Shown piece after piece: positions 57,302 through 64,000 of a stretch of DNA of 64,000 nucleotides. Location: contig CAZBEF010000004.1 in assembly GCA_964490875.1 (NCBI GenBank), positions 75,394-139,393 of the forward strand. Reading direction: 5' to 3'. The translations under genes and the position numbers were made by a program. Origin of the DNA: CAYYYG01 sp964490875 (lineage in GTDB: Bacteria; Patescibacteriota; Microgenomatia; UBA1406; GWC2-37-13). The notes beneath the pieces were generated by a model. The model was not told the origin of the DNA and made no database searches. It worked only from the letters and a program-made list of their open reading frames with translations. Positions within the stretch are counted from its first letter, which is position 1. Every line of letters starts with the position of its first letter.

Positions 57302-58405
57302 ATGCGTAGAAAACGTGAACGTCTGCCGAAATTGAAAACTACTTATTACAAATGGCTGTTTGTACTGCCTGTTTTATTATCTCTTATCGGTTTATTCTTT
57401 GTTTTTGAAGCCTCTGCCGTGCGAAGCTTCAGCGAATCGGGCGACAGCTTTCGATATCTGAAATTCCAGTTTATCTGGATTGTTGTCGGCACGTGTGTAA
57501 TGGCATTTTTTTCTATGTTTGATTACAAAAAACTATATCCTCTTTCTCTGATTATGATGGTCGGGACAATATTCCTCCTTATGATTGTACTTTTGCCTAG
57601 TCTCGGCCATTCGGCTGGCGGTGCACGGCGCTGGATTGATCTGGGATTTTTTAAACTTCAGCCTACCGAACTGGCGAAAGCTTCAACGCTCATATATCTT
57701 GCGGCCTGGTTTATGAAGCCCGAAAAGAAACGATTTTTATCTTTTTTTATGTTATTGGGAGTTTTAATGGTCCTTATTATTCTTCAGCCAGATATGGGAA
57801 CGGCTATCATCATCTTTTTATTAAGTATTGTTATGTATTATCTCGCCGGCGTGGATCTTCACTATCTTCTATTTTTTCTGCCGCTTTCTTTCGGCGGATT
57901 TTATTTTCTGACTAAAATATCGCCATACCGATTCCGTCGTATCATGGCATTTTTTAATCCGGCGCTTGATCCGCTCGGTATAACATATCACATCAATCAA
58001 ATTCTAGTCTCCTTGTCTCAGGGCGGAATCTTCGGCCGTGGGTTTGGCGCATCACGTCAGAAATATCTCTTTTTACCCGAAGCTCACACCGATTCAATAT
58101 TTGCAATTATCGGTGAAGAAGTAGGATTTATAGGCTCAAGTGCTCTTATTATTTGTTTTTTTATTTTTATTTATTATGCTTATCTTGTAAGCGCCCGGAC
58201 GAATGACAGATTTGGTAAATTATTAGCAGGAGGAATTTTTGGATTTTTTAGTTTACAGATCGTCGTCAATCTTGCAGCTATGGTAAACTTGATACCTTTA
58301 ACCGGCGTTCCGCTGCCATTTATATCGTATGGAGGATCTCATATGTTAACGTCATTTATGCTTGTTGGAATTTTAATTAATATTGCTAAGCGGAGCAATG
58401 TATAA
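57302..58405 (+). CDS. ftsW: FtsW/RodA-family SEDS glycan polymerase
   Basis: Membrane glycosyltransferase of the SEDS family (367 residues, about ten membrane segments) that polymerises lipid II with its partner PBP FtsI. Conserved stretches: GGARRWIDLGFFKLQPTELAK (about 100), LQPDMGTAIIIFLLS, QGGIFGRGFGASRQKYLFLPEAHTDSIFAIIGEE and GVPLPFISYGGSHMLTSF. Location in the mur-fts cluster favours FtsW over RodA. It follows murD by 45 bp. Confidence 0.93.
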   Translation: MRRKRERLPKLKTTYYKWLFVLPVLLSLIGLFFVFEASAVRSFSESGDSFRYLKFQFIWIVVGTCVMAFFSMFDYKKLYPLSLIMMVGTIFLLMIVLLPSLGHSAGGARRWIDLGFFKLQPTELAKASTLIYLAAWFMKPEKKRFLSFFMLLGVLMVLIILQPDMGTAIIIFLLSIVMYYLAGVDLHYLLFFLPLSFGGFYFLTKISPYRFRRIMAFFNPALDPLGITYHINQILVSLSQGGIFGRGFGASRQKYLFLPEAHTDSIFAIIGEEVGFIGSSALIICFFIFIYYAYLVSARTNDRFGKLLAGGIFGFFSLQIVVNLAAMVNLIPLTGVPLPFISYGGSHMLTSFMLVGILINIAKRSNV

Positions 58406-58414
58406 TCAGAAGTA

Positions 58415-59173
58415 ATGGAAACAATTATTATCTTACTGCTTTTAATTCCGGTGGTTGGCTATGCTTTGCAGATGATGAATATCGGCAAGTGGAAAGAAAC
58501 AGAAGTACTTTTGCCCGTAAATTCTGCAGAAATAATTCGATCATCGCTTGTTGATTACACCCGTTCACACAACTGGTCGCTGCTTTTAGAAGAGCCTACG
58601 TCGGAGCGTTTATTGTATGTTTTTAAAGCTGGGCAGTTTGGTTTTTCGCGCGAGGGTTCTCAAAAAATTACTGTAACATTCTTCCCTTCAGAAAAAGAAA
58701 TGCGTTGTTTTATAAAGTCCGAATCATTACTGGGGCAATTTTATGACTTTAATGTGAATCAGAGGAATATAGAAAGTTTGTCGTTTTATTTAACAGAAAC
58801 CTTGAAACACCCTGATACCCATCATACTAATGAATTTACCCCGACTTTTTTTACTCCGCATGCTACCGTTAACATGAAATATTGGTTGTTTTTGCTCTGC
58901 ACACTGCTCCTTATTATTGGAATTAAAACACTCTATTCTTTATCAAGAACCTACGAACCCGGCAAAGTTGTCATTTCTTTTCAGCCGTATGTTACCGATG
59001 AAATAGCAGACAAGTTAATGCGGGATTTTGGCGCTATAAACTGCGTGAATACAACAAAAGTAAAGTTTAAAGTCTACGAGTGTGATACTCCAATTGGCGA
59101 AGAGAAAAAAATAGCTGCTTCTGCACGTACCAATGCTGTTGTTAAGTCGGCGGAACCAAAGTACACGAACTAG
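58415..59173 (+). CDS. Two-helix membrane protein with an I9 propeptide-like C-terminal domain, unknown
   Basis: 252 residues. A membrane helix opens the protein (about 3-20), a domain of about 130 residues follows, and a second helix lies at about 154-176. The C-terminal 70 residues, GKVVISFQPYVTDEIADKLM through AVVKSAEPKYTN, resemble the inhibitor I9/subtilisin propeptide fold (a VxFxP start and an AEPxY end), but no protease domain is attached. I do not recognise the whole protein. Placed between ftsW and murG it may be a divisome or wall-synthesis accessory factor. Confidence 0.7.
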   Translation: METIIILLLLIPVVGYALQMMNIGKWKETEVLLPVNSAEIIRSSLVDYTRSHNWSLLLEEPTSERLLYVFKAGQFGFSREGSQKITVTFFPSEKEMRCFIKSESLLGQFYDFNVNQRNIESLSFYLTETLKHPDTHHTNEFTPTFFTPHATVNMKYWLFLLCTLLLIIGIKTLYSLSRTYEPGKVVISFQPYVTDEIADKLMRDFGAINCVNTTKVKFKVYECDTPIGEEKKIAASARTNAVVKSAEPKYTN

Positions 59174-59200
59174 ATTTTCATTTTGTGTTAATATATCTTC

Positions 59201-60307
59201 ATGAAACTACTGATAACAGGCGGTCACATAACTCCGGCACTTGCCATTATCGACCAAGTCGCCGCAGATAAAAAATCAGATGTAGAAATAGTTTTCGTCG
59301 GCAGAAAACATACCAGTCATTCAAAGCGTGAAATATCTTTAGAATATCAGGAAATTCATAGTAGAAATATCCGTTTTATTGATTTAGAAGCCGGCCGGAT
59401 GACGCGGGTTTTATCATTCAATATTCTGAAAAACATCTCTAAACTGCCGAAAAGTTATCTGCATGCATTTTCTATCATCCGAAAAGAGAAGCCGGACATG
59501 ATCCTTACATTCGGCAGCTATATTGGTCTGCCTATTGCAATATGCGGGTGGCTGCTGGGTGTGCCGGTATATGTTCATGAGCAGACTATACATCCGGGTT
59601 TGTCTAATCAATTAATTGGCCAGTTTGCGACACAAATATTCATATCGTTCCCCGAATCGAGGGAATACTTTAATAAAAAAAAGACGTTGGTTACCGGCAA
59701 TCCTGTGCGTAAACAAATTTTTGAAACTCTTAAGAAACCATTTACCATTAACAAAACTCATCCGGTAATTTATATAACTGGCGGATCGCTCGGATCGCAC
59801 AGCATCAATGCTCTCATTAAACCCATCTTAACGTCGCTTCTGAAACGATATATTGTTATTCACCAGACAGGCAACGTTGCGCAGTATAAAGATTATGATA
59901 CTTTTAAACAGTTAAAGCATTCACTGCCGGTCGAGCTTCGACACCGGTATTTTCTAAAGAGTCATTTTCTTTCGGATGAAATCGGCTATATATATTCTCA
60001 ATCAGATCTTGTGATCGGCCGTTCGGGAGCGAATACTTTTTTTGAATTGGTAGCTTTGCATAAACCGGCGATTTTTATTCCGTTGCCGTGGTCGGCCAAC
60101 CGCGAGCAGCAGAAACATGCAGAGATGTTTAGAGCTGCCGGAACGGGAGAGGTATTTGAGCAAGAGGGCGATAGTGAGAAGTTTCTGGGTATGATTGTTA
60201 ATATTGTCGATAATATTGATTCATACAAGGAAAATTTTAAGAATCTGGATTCGTTGTATAAACAGAATGCGGTACAACTAATCTTAAAGAATAATATCAG
60301 CAAGTAA
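59201..60307 (+). CDS. murG: MurG, UDP-GlcNAc:lipid I transferase
   Basis: Peripheral membrane GT28 enzyme that completes lipid II. It has 368 residues. The N-terminal loop is shortened to LLITGGHITPALAIID, where most MurG proteins have a GGTGGH motif. Other family signatures are LTFGSYIGLPIAICGWLLGVPVYVHEQTIHPGLSNQL (about 100-137), VIYITGGSLGSHSINALI (about 189) and the donor-site SDLVIGRSGANTFFELVALHKPAIFIPLPWSANREQQKHAE. Followed by an F1 element and ftsQ. Confidence 0.94.
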   Translation: MKLLITGGHITPALAIIDQVAADKKSDVEIVFVGRKHTSHSKREISLEYQEIHSRNIRFIDLEAGRMTRVLSFNILKNISKLPKSYLHAFSIIRKEKPDMILTFGSYIGLPIAICGWLLGVPVYVHEQTIHPGLSNQLIGQFATQIFISFPESREYFNKKKTLVTGNPVRKQIFETLKKPFTINKTHPVIYITGGSLGSHSINALIKPILTSLLKRYIVIHQTGNVAQYKDYDTFKQLKHSLPVELRHRYFLKSHFLSDEIGYIYSQSDLVIGRSGANTFFELVALHKPAIFIPLPWSANREQQKHAEMFRAAGTGEVFEQEGDSEKFLGMIVNIVDNIDSYKENFKNLDSLYKQNAVQLILKNNISK

Positions 60308-60340
60308 AAGATTATCACTTTATTTTGAAGGATTATACGC

Positions 60341-60433
60341 CGCTTGATACCGCATTTATCGCTCCCGTGGGCGTGCTCCCGCGTCAAACGCAGTGCACCT
60401 CCCAAGGTCGCTCTAAATGGATATCTGCGCGGC
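60341..60433. repeat. F1 palindromic element, copy 6
   Basis: CGCTTGATACCGCATTTATC on the left and GGATATCTGCGCGGC on the right. It has conserved CTCCCGTGGGCGTGCTCCCG and GTGCACCTCCCAAGGTCGC. The stem ATTTATCGCTC differs from the T-rich stems of copies 1 and 3-5, and its partner (GGTCGCTCTAAAT) changes as well. It lies between murG and ftsQ. Confidence 0.72.
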
Positions 60434-60456
60434 TACTTATTTGATTTTATTTATTC

Positions 60457-61179
60457 ATGAAGTTTCGAAAAATAAGAAAAGTTTATCTGGCAATTTTGTT
60501 TTCTGCGCTGCTTATTTTCATTGGTCTTATTGTTTTTGATCAGGTATTTAGAGTACAGAATATTGTTATTTCTCCGCTCAATCGTTCAGACAGTAAAAAA
60601 ATAAATTCCGTTACCGGTTTGACTTCGTTTTATCAAAGAAATCTATTTTTAGTTTCCGAGGAACAGTTAAAAACTGGTATAATGAGTACCAACCCACATG
60701 TTCAATCGGTGAGTGTCGAAAAACGATTTCCTCAGACATTGGCGTTAACAATAGGATTTTACAGCCCCGCAGCCTACCTAAAGGTGAACGGCGGCTATTT
60801 TCTTCTTGCAGAAAGCGGAAATGTTTTGGAGAAAACAAAGTCGGTAACATCGGGCAGTATTCCGACAATTAAGTATTACCAGCAGCTCGATTATTATGGA
60901 TTTCAAAGCGGAGATGTAATCGGATACAAAGACATTAACACGTCGCTGCAGCTTCTAACAAAAGCGCTTGATTTAGGATTTACAATTAATAATATTGATA
61001 TTAACGGTCTGAGTATGATAGTATTAAATTCGAAAGATAAGAGATTTTTATTTACGACGGAGAAGGATACATCTGAACAAGAATATCAATTTTCAGCGAT
61101 TATACGGAAATTTCGTGCCGAAGGAAAAGATTTTAAGACTTTAGATTTGAGATTCGACAAACCAGTCATAAGTTTATGA
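60457..61179 (+). CDS. ftsQ: FtsQ/DivIB-like division protein
   Basis: Bitopic division protein of 240 residues: basic N-terminus (MKFRKIRKVY), one membrane helix (about 11-30), then a POTRA-like domain (FRVQNIVISPLNR...ITGL-like NSVTGL...NPHVQSVSVEKRFPQTLALTIGFYSPAAYLKVNGGYFLLAESG). This is the usual FtsQ plan. It recruits FtsL and the synthase to the septum. It sits directly before ftsA and ftsZ, as in many bacteria. Confidence 0.87.
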   Translation: MKFRKIRKVYLAILFSALLIFIGLIVFDQVFRVQNIVISPLNRSDSKKINSVTGLTSFYQRNLFLVSEEQLKTGIMSTNPHVQSVSVEKRFPQTLALTIGFYSPAAYLKVNGGYFLLAESGNVLEKTKSVTSGSIPTIKYYQQLDYYGFQSGDVIGYKDINTSLQLLTKALDLGFTINNIDINGLSMIVLNSKDKRFLFTTEKDTSEQEYQFSAIIRKFRAEGKDFKTLDLRFDKPVISL

Positions 61180-61182
61180 TGT

Positions 61183-61254
61183 CCGAAGTAGAAAGTCCGA
61201 TGTCCGAAGTCGGCATTAAGTTTTTATAACTTCGGACTTATGACTTCGGACTTT
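61183..61254. repeat. GTCCGAAGTC-unit hairpin upstream of ftsA
   Basis: Several GTCCGAAGT units on the left arm (61183-61211) face inverted units ACTTCGGACTT and GACTTCGGACTTT on the right (61229-61254). They form a hairpin around GGCATTAAGTTTTTATA. Confidence 0.65.
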
Positions 61255-61265
61255 AGACTAACAAT

Positions 61266-62537
61266 ATGTCAGATAAATTAATATGTGGAATTGATATCGG
61301 CAGTTCTAAGATTGCAACTGTCGTCGGAATAGAATCGGCTGAGAATGATGAAGTGCGGATTATTGGATTTAACTCTACTCATTCCCGCGGCGTAAAAAAA
61401 GGTCTGATAGTTGATATCGATCAGGTTACAGCAGCTGTTGAAGAAAGTGTTGAAAAAGCCGAGCGGATGGCCGGTCATAAAATCACCAGCGCCTTTGTCT
61501 CAGTCGGCGGACCTCATATATCTTCTTTTAATTCACATGGTGTTGTGGCGGTTTCCAATCCGCAAACCGAAATCATGGAAGAAGATGTAAACAGAGTTCT
61601 CGATGCAGCCAAAGCTATTTCGCTATCCACCACACGCCAGATTATAGAAGTCTCGCCCCGCGAGTACAGTGTCGACGGCCAAGCCGGAATCCGCAACCCA
61701 ATTGGTATGAGCGGCGTCCGCTTGGAAATTGAAACGCATATCATCACTGCATCAACCACTAATCTTAAAAACATCGAACGATGCATTGCCGATTTAGGAA
61801 TTGCCAATAATGGATTTATTTTTTCCGGACTTTCTGCAGCCGAAGCCGTGCTTACCGATACAGAAAAAGATCTAGGCGTCGCGATTGTAGATATCGGCGG
61901 TGGTAAAGTAGATTTCTGCATGTATGTTGAAGGTGCTTTATCGTATTCAGCATCGCTTCCTGTCGGAGCCAAGCATATCACCAATGATATCGCTGTCGGC
62001 TTGCGTGTTTCGTTAGCTTCTGCAGAAAAAATTAAATTATTTTTAAGCAGCAAGGCCGGAAATGCACAAGATATAAAAAAGCGAGGCCATGAAAATTTGG
62101 ATCTATCCAGTCTGAATCTCCCCGAATCTGTCGCTGATATGTCTTTAAAAACTATTCTCGATGGAATTATTGGTCCTCGTCTTGAAGAAATTTATATGCT
62201 GATCGCCGATGCAATTGAAAAAAGCGGGTTCGCCAAACAAATTCCGTCCGGTTTAGTCATCACAGGCGGCGGCGCGCTTACTGTAGGCATGACAGAAATG
62301 GGTAGGAAAATTATAGGGTTGCCAATACGTCTTGGAGTGCCAGAAAAGGCTACAGGCCTTGTCGATGAGATATTAGATCCTCAGTATGCTGCTACGATCG
62401 GCTTGATTTTATACGGAAGAAGGAATATCATGGGAGATCAACACAATATAAAAAATTTCAATAAGATACTAAAAGATTTCTCGGTGAACAATTCAGTTTC
62501 AAAAGTAAAAGATTTCCTGAAGCAGTTTATTCCCTAG
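61266..62537 (+). CDS. ftsA: FtsA, membrane tether of the Z ring
   Basis: Actin-like ATPase of 423 residues that anchors FtsZ to the membrane. Phosphate loops: ICGIDIGSSKIATVVG (about 5) and VAIVDIGGGKVDFCMYVEG (about 206). The 1C domain has GHKITSAFVSVGGPHISSFN, and the adenosine motif is GLVITGGGALTVGMTEM (about 332). The C-terminal end, SVSKVKDFLKQFIP, looks like the amphipathic membrane helix. ftsZ follows 18 bp later. Confidence 0.95.
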   Translation: MSDKLICGIDIGSSKIATVVGIESAENDEVRIIGFNSTHSRGVKKGLIVDIDQVTAAVEESVEKAERMAGHKITSAFVSVGGPHISSFNSHGVVAVSNPQTEIMEEDVNRVLDAAKAISLSTTRQIIEVSPREYSVDGQAGIRNPIGMSGVRLEIETHIITASTTNLKNIERCIADLGIANNGFIFSGLSAAEAVLTDTEKDLGVAIVDIGGGKVDFCMYVEGALSYSASLPVGAKHITNDIAVGLRVSLASAEKIKLFLSSKAGNAQDIKKRGHENLDLSSLNLPESVADMSLKTILDGIIGPRLEEIYMLIADAIEKSGFAKQIPSGLVITGGGALTVGMTEMGRKIIGLPIRLGVPEKATGLVDEILDPQYAATIGLILYGRRNIMGDQHNIKNFNKILKDFSVNNSVSKVKDFLKQFIP

Positions 62538-62555
62538 TTTTACCGTTTCTACACT

Positions 62556-63680
62556 ATGTTAATAAAACCACACGCAGGTCAGGCTGCAAAAATCAAAGTT
62601 ATCGGAGTTGGCGGCGGCGGAGGTAACGCCATATCATCCATGATAGCCGAAGGCGGCATCCCGGGTGTTGAATTTGTAGCTGTAAATACCGATGCGCAGG
62701 CGCTTCTTCATAATAAAGCAGAATATAAAATACAGATTGGTGAAAAACTTACCAAAGGTCTTGGCTCGGGCGGCGATCCCGAAATTGGCCGCCAGGCTGC
62801 CGAAGAAACTCGCGAAAAATTAAAAGAAGAACTTGGCGGAGCCGACATGGTATTTATAACTGCAGGTGAAGGCGGTGGAACAGGCACAGGCGCAGCTCCT
62901 ATTATTGCTGAAGTTGCTAAAGAAACCGGCGCTCTCACAGTTGCAGTGGTTACCAAGCCATTTGATTTCGAAGGTGCAAAACGCCGCTTATCTGCCGAAG
63001 ATGGTATTTCCCGTCTAAAAGAAAAAGTTGATACTCTCATCATTGTTCCAAATCAAAGAATTCTTCAAGTGATAGACAAAAAAACTCCGATTATCGAAGC
63101 ATTTAAAAAAATTGACTCTGTGCTTCACCAAGGTGTAAAAGGAATTGCAGAACTGATTACACTTCCTGGTCTTATCAATGTAGATTTTGCAGACGTTCGA
63201 ACTGTTATGAATAATGCCGGAACCGCTCTTATGGGTATAGGCACGGCAAGCGGCGATAAACGGGCCATCACGGCCATCAAGCAGGCGATATCGTCTCCGC
63301 TTCTTGATACAACTATCGAAGGCGCGCGTGGTATATTATTCAATGTTATTGGCGGCCCTGATCTTTCCATGGCCGAAATAGACGAAGCCGCTTCGCTTAT
63401 TGCCAAAACAGTCGATCCAAACGCCGATATCATTTTCGGCGCAGCTATCGAAGAACAGATGGTAGACCAGCTCCGTATCACATTGATTGCAACACGGTTT
63501 GATGAAAGCCGCGTGCAGTTGTTTAAATTTAAAAAAGGAACTCCGTTAGATGAACCAGCCCAGCCGCCAGCACCACCTCAGGTTGAAGAAGATGAACCGG
63601 AAGCAGCTCAAGATTTGAATGATGCTGATTTAGTCGGCGACGATCCTCTCGAAATCCCTGCGTTTATGAGAAAGAAATAA
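62556..63680 (+). CDS. ftsZ: FtsZ, cell division GTPase
   Basis: Tubulin-like GTPase that forms the division ring. It has 374 residues with IKVIGVGGGGGNAISSM, the GTP loop GEGGGTGTGAAP (GGGTGTG at 106-112), the T7 region LINVDFADVRTVMNNAG and the C-terminal peptide DPLEIPAFMRKK that binds FtsA. A Pro-rich, acidic linker precedes it. It is the last gene of the division cluster. An F2 element and the leuS promoter follow. Confidence 0.98.
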   Translation: MLIKPHAGQAAKIKVIGVGGGGGNAISSMIAEGGIPGVEFVAVNTDAQALLHNKAEYKIQIGEKLTKGLGSGGDPEIGRQAAEETREKLKEELGGADMVFITAGEGGGTGTGAAPIIAEVAKETGALTVAVVTKPFDFEGAKRRLSAEDGISRLKEKVDTLIIVPNQRILQVIDKKTPIIEAFKKIDSVLHQGVKGIAELITLPGLINVDFADVRTVMNNAGTALMGIGTASGDKRAITAIKQAISSPLLDTTIEGARGILFNVIGGPDLSMAEIDEAASLIAKTVDPNADIIFGAAIEEQMVDQLRITLIATRFDESRVQLFKFKKGTPLDEPAQPPAPPQVEEDEPEAAQDLNDADLVGDDPLEIPAFMRKK

Positions 63681-63692
63681 AAACTCCTTCGT

Positions 63693-63861
63693 CATTTTGG
63701 CAGATTCTGTCATCGCTCCTCCCATCAGTGCTCGTTTTAGTAGTGCTCTAGAGTTGGCAGCCTGAAAGGAAAATGTCTCGTGTTCTTCCAAAGTCGGACT
63801 GCTACCTTAATGGTCACTGCGCTTCTGATGGGAGCCCTCCGCTCTGCCACCTGCCAAAATG
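63693..63861. repeat. F2 palindromic element, copy e
   Basis: Perfect terminal inverted repeat CATTTTGGCAG (63693-63703) and CTGCCAAAATG (63851-63861). The second stem is CCCATCAG/CTGATGGG. Between the stems, ATTCTGTCATCGCTCC on the left and CCTCCGCTCTGCCACC on the right are unpaired but conserved among copies. The core is nearly identical to copy d. It occupies most of the ftsZ-leuS gap. Confidence 0.82.
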
Positions 63862-63880
63862 TAGATGATCGCATACTTCC

Positions 63881-63909
63881 TTGAGATTTAAGGACGCTTC
63901 CTTTACAAT
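63881..63909 (+). promoter_or_regulatory. leuS promoter, leaderless geometry
   Basis: TTGAGA (63881-63886), a 17-bp spacer, TACAAT (63904-63909). The ATG follows after 6 bases, at the expected transcription start. Confidence 0.62.
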
Positions 63910-63915
63910 ATACCC

Positions 63916-64000
63916 ATGGCTACAGAACCGAATACCGGATACAACTTTATCGAGATGGAGAAGAAGTGGTTAAAGCACTGGGCCGACACAGGCGTTTATC
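63916..64000 (+). CDS. leuS: Leucyl-tRNA synthetase, N-terminal fragment (cut by window end)
   Basis: Only 28 codons are visible: MATEPNTGYNFIEMEKKWLK and then HWADTGVY. The pattern Y-[DN]-F-x-x-[IM]-E-x-K-W-x-x-x-W is the usual N-terminus of LeuRS. Other large class I synthetases start similarly, so the call is likely but not certain. It charges tRNA-Leu in the cytoplasm. The gene continues past the window. Confidence 0.75.
   Translation, partial: MATEPNTGYNFIEMEKKWLKHWADTGVY

Noticed and set aside
648..63861. CRISPR array or integron attC array as explanation for F1 and F2
   Set aside because: Copies are single, kilobases apart, differ in stem sequence and have no regular spacers. The GTTRRRY core of attC, an integrase and cas genes are all absent from the window.

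Overview
The window is one 64 kb stretch of a compact bacterial chromosome with moderate to low GC. It is packed with housekeeping genes on both strands, with short gaps, and I see no insertion sequence, phage or CRISPR array. The gene content points to the Candidate Phyla Radiation (Patescibacteria), most likely Microgenomates. The clues are a shortened SUF system, a fused 2-oxoacid:ferredoxin oxidoreductase, an archaeal-type AMP phosphorylase, a MurL-type glutamate epimerase in place of a visible racemase, and compact versions of several enzymes. No rRNA is in the window, so this placement is inference. Starts are ATG throughout, and I found no Shine-Dalgarno sequence in front of any gene. 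Where a good promoter is visible, the start codon usually lies within about 10 bases of the -10 box, so many mRNAs are probably leaderless.

Layout. 1-4.9 kb: Fe-S assembly (sufC, sufB, short sufD, sufS, sufU), a ferredoxin and a zinc-ribbon protein. 4.9-7.5 kb: 2-oxoacid:ferredoxin oxidoreductase. 7.6-10 kb: lon, behind a CIRCE-like operator. 10.3-18.7 kb (minus): FemAB transferase, three GT4 and one GT2 glycosyltransferases, a GT39-like membrane protein and an O-antigen-ligase-like protein. 18.8-20.2 kb: tRNA-Met, an RmlC-like epimerase and a possible glycosyltransferase. 20.2-30.1 kb (minus): rarA with a small Cys-rich gene, an ABC exporter, alaX, PBP1A, metG and three small genes. 30.2-35.2 kb: rpsO, pnp, ftsK. 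35.4-39.3 kb (minus): mltG, AMP phosphorylase, murJ. 39.6-63.9 kb: a large division and cell-wall cluster running mraZ, rsmH, ftsL, ftsI, [tRNA-Trp], murE, pgeF, murC, murB, murA, HAD, glmU-like, yvcK, dgkA, mraY, murL, murD, ftsW, an unknown gene, murG, ftsQ, ftsA, ftsZ and then leuS.

Together the genes describe a walled, FtsZ-dividing cell. UDP-GlcNAc (glmU-like) is converted by MurA and MurB to UDP-MurNAc. MurC, MurD, MurL and MurE add amino acids, with PgeF as a probable editor. MraY and MurG build lipid II, MurJ flips it, and PBP1A, FtsW/FtsI and MltG polymerise and trim. No murF or ddl is in the window.

The most unusual content lies between genes. Two related families of long imperfect palindromes (here F1 and F2) recur in at least eleven gaps, often inside operons. 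Their stems differ in sequence but stay paired, while their internal-loop motifs are conserved. A third family has two copies whose central segment is inverted relative to the arms. Both tRNAs carry C instead of U at position 55 of the T-loop. The tRNA-Trp gene sits inside a 13-bp inverted repeat next to a candidate small RNA.
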